NCBI GenBank assembly: GCA_013399115.1
Contig: VXAA01001508.1
Span: forward strand, 1,543,849-1,607,848
Reading direction: 5' to 3'
DNA from: Anseranas semipalmata
Lineage: Eukaryota; Chordata; Aves; Anseriformes; Anseranatidae
DNA: 64,000 nucleotides
Shown here: in pieces, positions 58,049 through 64,000 of the stretch
How positions within the stretch are numbered: the stretch's first letter is position 1
How the letters are laid out: each line of letters starts with the position of its first letter
Made by a program: the position numbers and the translations under genes
Notes under the pieces: model-generated
The model's input: only the letters and a program-made list of their open reading frames with translations
Told to the model about the DNA's origin: nothing
The model's database searches: none

Positions 58049-61000
58049 ATGTCTCCTCATCATCTGGCGCCCCTTTGAGCCCTCCAGCTACTCTGTGCTC
58101 TTAGATCAGCTGCAGTGAGCCCGGTTCATTTCAGCGCGATCAGCCCAGAGAGAGGTGATGATTTTCACAGCTACATTTCAGCAAGCCTGTTCTGCTGCCA
58201 GCGGCACGTGGCTGCTGCAGCGCTTTGCTCCTGGGCTGGGGCTGCCCAGGTGGTCTGTCCTGCCTGGGAGGGGTCTGTCTGTCTGCACCCTGGGGTGGCA
58301 TCCTCTGGGAGCAGCAGGCTGCTCTCACGGGGCCCTGGGCTGTGCAGGAACCTTGCGGTGCTGGACCAGGTAGGTCCCGCTGGATGCTGGGGTGGATGAA
58401 GGTGTAGGTTGCTGCTGGGTTAGGGTGTAACACTGGGCTCTTGAAGAGAAGTGAATTCTCTGTGAGGCTGCAAGAAGTCCTTTCTCTAAGAGCTGAGTTT
58501 GAGGTTTGTGAGCAGCCACCACGGTACCTGGGAGGCTTTGGGTAACCAGAGGCTTTTTGGGGAGCCAGTACTCAAAAGCCTTTCCCAGAGAAGAGGCAGG
58601 ACCCCTAATCCTTTCTTACAATAGCGGATGTCTGCCTTGAAAGCAAGGGAAGGACCCTGGTAGCGTGGGAGCTCCATCACGGTGTACGTGGAGGGGCTCC
58701 AGCAAATGTTCCTTCCTGGTAACTGATGTTTCTACCTTTTGGGCAAGGGTAAGCCCAGACCTTTCCAGGCTGCTCAGCTTTTGATGCACCCCCTGGTACT
58801 CCAGGGGACACATAGACTGAAGAACCCATGTTACCCGCTACCCATTTTTTTCTAAAAATGCCCAACCACCAGCCACATACCCCTGTGTTCCCAATCTACT
58901 GAGTGTGCTCCTGCGCCTTGCGCTGACATCTCCTCCTTGGAGAAGGACATCTGCCTCAGGAGGGTGAGCTGTCCTGGTGCTCATGTAGGAAGCAGCAAAC
59001 CCTCCTCTCCCTGTCCCTGTTCCCTGCTGCTCCTCTCCCCATCCCGCCCAGTCCGTGGGCAGGTCCTGCAGGGACTCGGGCTGCTGCAGCTTTGCTGGAG
59101 CCGGCTGGGAGGAGAGGTTAAAAAAATAACCATGCTAGAAAAATTACTTCGCTTTGCAGTTTGAGCAGTGCTGTGAGCTATCAAACTACCTTATCATTTT
59201 AGGAGGTATGTTTCCCAAAGAGAGACATTTAAAAATGCATAGAGGTTATAAAGCACTTGCCTCGTTTTAATCAAGCTCTGAGCAATGCTCGTCCCTGGAA
59301 TGCAGCTCTGTTACTCCAGTAGCTCTCTCCCCGTCATACGCTGTGCATGTGTGGATGCTATAAAACGAACGTAACGCTCGGCTTTGTTGTGAAAAAGCCT
59401 GGCTTCGCAACATTCTTTGAGTCACCCAAATAGGTTATGCTGCCCTTCTGCTCCCACTGCAGCTTGCAGGGAAGAGCAGAGCAGTCGCCGGTGCCCCCTG
59501 CCCAGGGGTGCCGCTGCGCCAGGCTGCTCTGCGCTGCTCTGCACCCAGCTCGCTGCCCCTGCAGAAACTTGGAGTCAAGGAAAAAGTTGTGGAAAAAGTC
59601 ACCACTGTCACCTGGACAGGGAAGAGGTTGTAGTGGTAGTTTTCCTACAGTTGAGTGTTTTCTCTTTGCACAAGCCTTATCTAATGCCATAAAGACACCA
59701 TGGGCTCCTCTGCATTTGAGGTTCTGTTGCCAGTCCTGGATAAAGGCATTGCAACCCCAAACGCACAGGCAAATACTCGTGTCGGTTAAAAGAAAGCAGG
59801 AGGGATGCAGGCTGGTTGGAGCCGGTTTAGCAACTTCTCTCATTTGCTTTGGGACTGGGGTTACAGTATTGGCCCCCTCTCTGTGTGCTGCCCACCACAG
59901 GCATTGCCCAGTTTGTGGTGTTGCTGTTTAACAAAGGTTTCTGTTCATGTTTTTCTGGTCATGTGAATGCTTTTATTAGGAAAAGTTCAATATTAATTCA
60001 TACCTCTGATGTCCTTCATGCACTTAACAAAACACTTGTCCACATAGCTGTTGCTCAGAGCTGGAACGCTGGTGGTCTGAGCGCTGTGCCTGCCTTCCCT
60101 CATTCTCCCTCAGCCGCTGTGAAAAATAACGTGGTGGTTATCTCACGGAGCAGATATTGCTCAGCAGCCTCCGCTTGTGTCATGAGACACTTCAGCTCCT
60201 CTCTGTCTCCAGGCGAAACTCCGGCACCGCTGTGCAGGGCGGTGTCTGGGCAGGAGCGATCGCACTCCAAGCATGGAGCTGGATCTGTGCCTGGTACGGG
60301 GCAGAGCAGCCCCAGGGGCTTGGGGCTGAGCAGAGCAGCCTGCCCCAATGCTGCAGGTCTCCTGTCCCGTGCAGACAGCTGAAGTTCCCAGCCCAGGACA
60401 TCCCTATCGTCTCATATAGCCCAACCTTAAAACAGCCACGGGGGATGGCTGGCAGTGCTGTGTACTCGTTACCTGCAGAAAAGCTTCCCCATTGATGAGA
60501 CGTGCACTGGTTTCTTTAACAGGGATTAACAGATGAGTTACCAAAAAAAATAAAAAAATAAAATGGTGCTTGTGCCTTTGAAATAGTCTAAAAAGGCTTT
60601 TACCAGCTATCAGCAGTTCCCATTTATCAGCTGTGTCTCTCTGGCTTTGAGGACCTGGAGTAAGGGCAGGCATGGAAGAGCTGCAGTTTTCCTTGTGCGA
60701 CAGAAACCTTGCGTGGGCTAGCAGCTTTCTCCGTTGACAAGAGGAGATGCTCATCCCTCCCTTCTTCCTCGCACCTTCAGGTGCCCTTGCAGAAGTGAAC
60801 CCTGTGTCTCTCTTGATCTGGGAGCCTGGAGGGACGTGGCAGAGCTTGAGGCATTCAGTGACAACGCAAAGCCCCTCAAAACAAACTGCTGTGCCTCAGC
60901 TGGGAGCAGGGATTGAGGAAGGGGAGAGGGCTGCTGCAGTGTCCGTGCTTCGTGGCTATTTCCAGCACTGCGTTCACACCCATCCCTCTTGCAAGCCTGC

Positions 61001-61309
61001 TCCTCCATCTCCTGAGGGTACACAAGAGCGGCTGTGACGTTTAAAGTTGCTTTCCTTTGCCTTTTTCGCATGAAGGCTACATCAGCCGGGTGGGTGGCAG
61101 CAGCTGACCCCCCCGAGCACGGATCCTGCAGCTCTCTGAGGAAGCTGCAGCCGGCAGCTCTCCATCCCCTGCTGTTCTGGGCTCGGCGTTTCCTCTTCAA
61201 GCAGAGATGACCCATCGTGTTGAGCCGCGTGCCAGTAATTTCTGCAGGATTGGCTTAACATGCAGCAGCACCGTCTGCCTGCTTGCAGTTGGCTTCCACC
61301 GCTGGTCAA
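58049..61309. other. Intron 1 segment, no firm feature
   Basis: An AT-rich patch at 59,115-59,280 and an A-rich run at 60,542-60,562 are the only non-random stretches noted. No exon was recognised. Confidence 0.4.
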
Positions 61310-61470
61310 TGGGAGTCTCTGCTGACAAATAAAAATGGAATTGAATGGAAGGGAATTGAAAGTCAAAAGGGCCCTGTAATAATTTTAGACCGCCTGAGGC
61401 GCCCCGCTGAAGCCCTGGCATTATAAATAAGGGTAATGTACTAGAGACTGAATTGCAATCAAAGCAGCTG
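61310..61470. promoter_or_regulatory. AT-rich candidate conserved element
   Basis: Contains CTGTAATAATTTTAG near 61,374, a MEF2-like TTATAAATAA near 61,421, a C/EBP-like TTGCAAT followed by TCF-like ATCAAAG near 61,453-61,464, and a GC-rich insert between. Mixed site content without simple repeats suggests constraint, but no comparison was possible. Confidence 0.25.
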
Positions 61471-64000
61471 TAAGAGCGGGGAACGTATGCTGAGCTTCTT
61501 TAAGGTGCGTGGAGGCAGATTATGATCTGTAGGCAGTGCAGGCAGATCAATACCTGCTTGCTGGCTTCCATCGGGACCCTGCAGCCTTTGATCGGAAGGG
61601 ACGTGGGCGCTGAGGGCTGCGGAGCCAGGAGGGAGAGGGTTTGCTGGAGCAGCCTGGCCCTCTGGCTGTCTTGGAAGCATCTACTGGGGGTGAGTCGTGG
61701 AAGGGGCTGACTCTGTCCCTGTTCACCCCATCTCATCTCCTGGTCCTCAGCCTTCATCTGAGTGCTGATGCAGCCTGCTGGCCTCTTGCTGCGTTTCACG
61801 ATAATTGCATCTGCCTAAAATATACTCTTGTTAAAAAGGAAAAAACAACACACATGTTTATGAATTAGTTTGGTGGGAGGAGGAGAAGAATCCAAATGTT
61901 CTGGTTGGGTTCACTGTGCCTAATGTTAAGTGGAGGAAATCCAGTACTGTTAGTGGGACTCCTAGTGTAAGACCAGGCTGTGGCAAATTGCATGGGCAAT
62001 TGCACGGGAGGGCTAGAGGTGGGCTGGTCCATGCTGGAGCTGGGCAGATGCTCTGGGTCAGCCTCGGGATGGCTCGTGCTGTGGTTCTTCGGGCTTGAAG
62101 GTGAAATGTGTTGGCAATGTGGAGAGCCCTTGTGCACATGTGCTTCTCCTGTACCCACAAACTGGAGCATGAGGGGAGAGCTTTACTGATAAATGGGTGT
62201 AAATCTTGAAGACCGCAAGCTAGGATGAATGTGGTAGGCCTTCAGCACTTAAGAAACTGGGAGTGCTGCTGTTCCTGGGGAAAAAGTTGCTGGGGTGCTT
62301 GGTGGCCTCATTTGCCAAAAGCATGGAATGGTTCAGCCTGGAGCCACCACTGCTCAGGGAGTACGGGCAAGGTTTCTCAGTGTCTTCTGAAAAGTCGCAG
62401 GGAAAGATTTTTGGCCAAGGCACTAGAAGGTGGGAATGACACCACCTCATCCCAGCTTGTCGTGATGTTGTGGGCGCTTGTTCCCAGAACGCTTGGCAGC
62501 TGCAGTTCAGAGCAGGGAGAGGCGGGCTCTGTCTGAACTGAAGAGGCTTTCTTGGTTTTTGGATTCCTGTTGAGCTTTGGGATCTCCCCTCACCTTCAGT
62601 CACGTTGCTCTGACTGTCAGGAATCCTTCAGTGGTGGCTCAGCTCTTACCACATCTCTGCTGTCCTTGAGGCAGTCAGTCTCTGGAACATGCCTCAACCT
62701 GGCTTCTCGTTCTTCTCCTTCTGGGCATTTTGAGCAAAGCCTCAAAATAGCCAAACCCGCTTTACTGCACGTCCCACCTTGCGCCGGGGTGCCTGACATT
62801 TTGTCCATCCAGCGCCAGGCACGTGGTGCTGCTGGCAGAGCAAAGGAGATGCCAAGAGAGCACCCAAACCTGCTCAGGCTGTTGGGGAGTGCTGGGGGGG
62901 CGTTCCACATGGGTCACCTCAAGACCAAGGCTCCATCTGGGGACACACTGTGTCCCAGCAGGCACGTGCGCAGCCGAAGCCACCCATGAAGTACCCTGCA
63001 GGTGCAGCACCATGCTCCTTGCGCAGAGGGGCTTTGAAAAGAGATGATCAGAGGGATCTTGTCGTCTTTTTTTCCCCTTCTTAAACTTCTGAGCTTTTCT
63101 ATTACTTTTGACGATATTAAGCTGCGTTTGTGCATTGCCCTAGGGAGTACTGTGAGAGGAGCATGTTTGGAAGGAAAGGAACGTGTTAATATTGAGCAGA
63201 GGGAAAGGGGAAAAAATAATGAAGTGAGCTAATGATTGAGGAGAAAAAAGCACATTGCCACCAAAAGACCCAAACCTTAAGAAATGTTAGGGCCTGTTTG
63301 AATGCGAAATTGTCCCCTGGGGAGCATGGGGGAAGCCCCATTACTGGAGTCATTTTGGAACGAGTCTGCACAGTGCTATAATCTATTCCACAGGGAGCAA
63401 TCCCGTACTGGCAAGGGCACTGGGGAGAGCTCTCTGTTTATGACTTTCTGCATAATTTTGGTTTATTAGCATAAGTGGTAGCTAGCACCAAAGAATCTAT
63501 AAGCTAATACTTGGACGGTGGCTGGCACCTCTGGAGAACATTAGCTCAGAAGAGCCCCTGGACTAATAGCAGAAGTGGTGTTGCAGGATTAGGGTGACAC
63601 ATGGGCAAGGAGACGATGAAGCAGTTGACAGTGCTGGCCTCGGTGCCAGCCCATGAGAGATGAGATTGTGTTTCTGAGCCTGCCGTAAGAGGGAATTTAA
63701 TTGCTAACTAGATCTTCACCTTCCCCTCTGCTAACAGATGAAGATGCCAAGTTGTGCAGGTGAGCTGCTGAAGCCTGTCTGCAGGGTGCAGGTCCTGCCG
63801 GGATGAAGCAGGTGCTGAGCACACAGGTGGGAGCAGCCTGGATCCGTGCACTGGAAATTGCTCGCAGGCTTTCTGCCTGTCATGCCAGGGACCTGGTCCT
63901 TCATTAAATGCATGCAGCAGGTCCCACAGCCTAAGCAGCGCTGGGGAGCGGAGAGGAGGGGAGACGCAGAGAGGGCTTGCTTATTTGGGCATGGGGAACA
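61471..64000. other. Intron 1 segment to window end
   Basis: No ASTN2 exon 2 was found. A 22-nt acceptor/donor-flanked candidate microexon lies at 63,738-63,759 (see findings). AT-richer sequence at 63,430-63,520 is a weak regulatory candidate. Confidence 0.4.

Larger units (their letters stand above)
17759..64000 (+). other. ASTN2: ASTN2 intron 1 (5' 46 kb; runs beyond the window)
   Basis: From the GTAAGC donor to the window end I found no exon 2. Its expected product continues with a MSGTAADISL-like start and a basic stretch after a membrane segment, and no frame on the + strand shows these. ASTN2 is known in mammals for giant introns, so this is consistent. The intron is GC-rich and retains CpG, with low repeat content. 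It holds two internal CpG islands, MIR-like fossils, a 51-bp minisatellite and several AT-rich putative regulatory blocks, each listed separately. Long frames inside it on both strands are chance ORFs. Confidence 0.8.

Noticed and set aside
1..64000. Neighbouring genes expected near ASTN2 in other vertebrates (TLR4, TRIM32, PAPPA)
   Set aside because: No frame on either strand resembles leucine-rich repeats with a TIR domain, a RING/NHL protein, or a pappalysin.

Overview
The window looks like a piece of an avian (or other sauropsid) genome. Support comes from decayed CR1-type LINE fragments near the left end, ancient MIR/CORE-SINE-like fossils, a low overall repeat load, very little compact coding sequence, and one vertebrate exon with a normal splice donor. 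There are no operons, bacterial genes, phages or CRISPR arrays. Almost every long reading frame is a chance ORF in GC-rich non-coding DNA.

The only protein-coding gene I can support is ASTN2 (astrotactin-2), on the + strand. The 3' part of its first coding exon lies at 17,648-17,758, inside a CpG island. It ends in a clean donor (CTCG|GTAAGC, phase 1). The start codon, signal peptide and most of the N-terminus are lost in, or just beside, a run of 274 Ns (17,374-17,647). I found no exon 2 downstream, so 17,759-64,000 reads as the first 46.2 kb of a very large intron 1, and 1-17,000 as 5' intergenic flank.

Layout. 1-4.7 kb: intergenic, with a polypyrimidine tract and a cluster of CR1 fragments in both orientations (1.76-2.96 kb). 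4.7-6.5 kb: AT-rich, no feature seen. 7.09-7.29 kb: a TATA-like element followed by a consensus splice donor, a weak candidate for a non-coding first exon. 8.0-11.3 kb: a striking CpG desert, four CpGs in 3.3 kb. 11.3-17 kb: intergenic, with AT-rich candidate regulatory blocks, a MIR-like fossil and a 20-bp perfect palindrome. 17.0-18.0 kb: ASTN2 CpG island, assembly gap and exon 1. 18-64 kb: intron 1, CpG-retaining and GC-rich. It contains two internal CpG islands (26.8-27.2 and 48.1-48.6 kb), several MIR-like fossils, AT-rich putative conserved elements (one with three TAATTA cores in 83 bp), and a perfect 51-bp minisatellite carrying four evenly spaced CACGTG E-boxes (56.0 kb).

I see no novel enzymatic or defence system. 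The best leads are regulatory or structural: the intronic CpG islands, the E-box minisatellite, the CpG desert, and candidate cryptic exons or promoters. Repeat-family and conservation calls rest on recognition by eye and were not tested by alignment.
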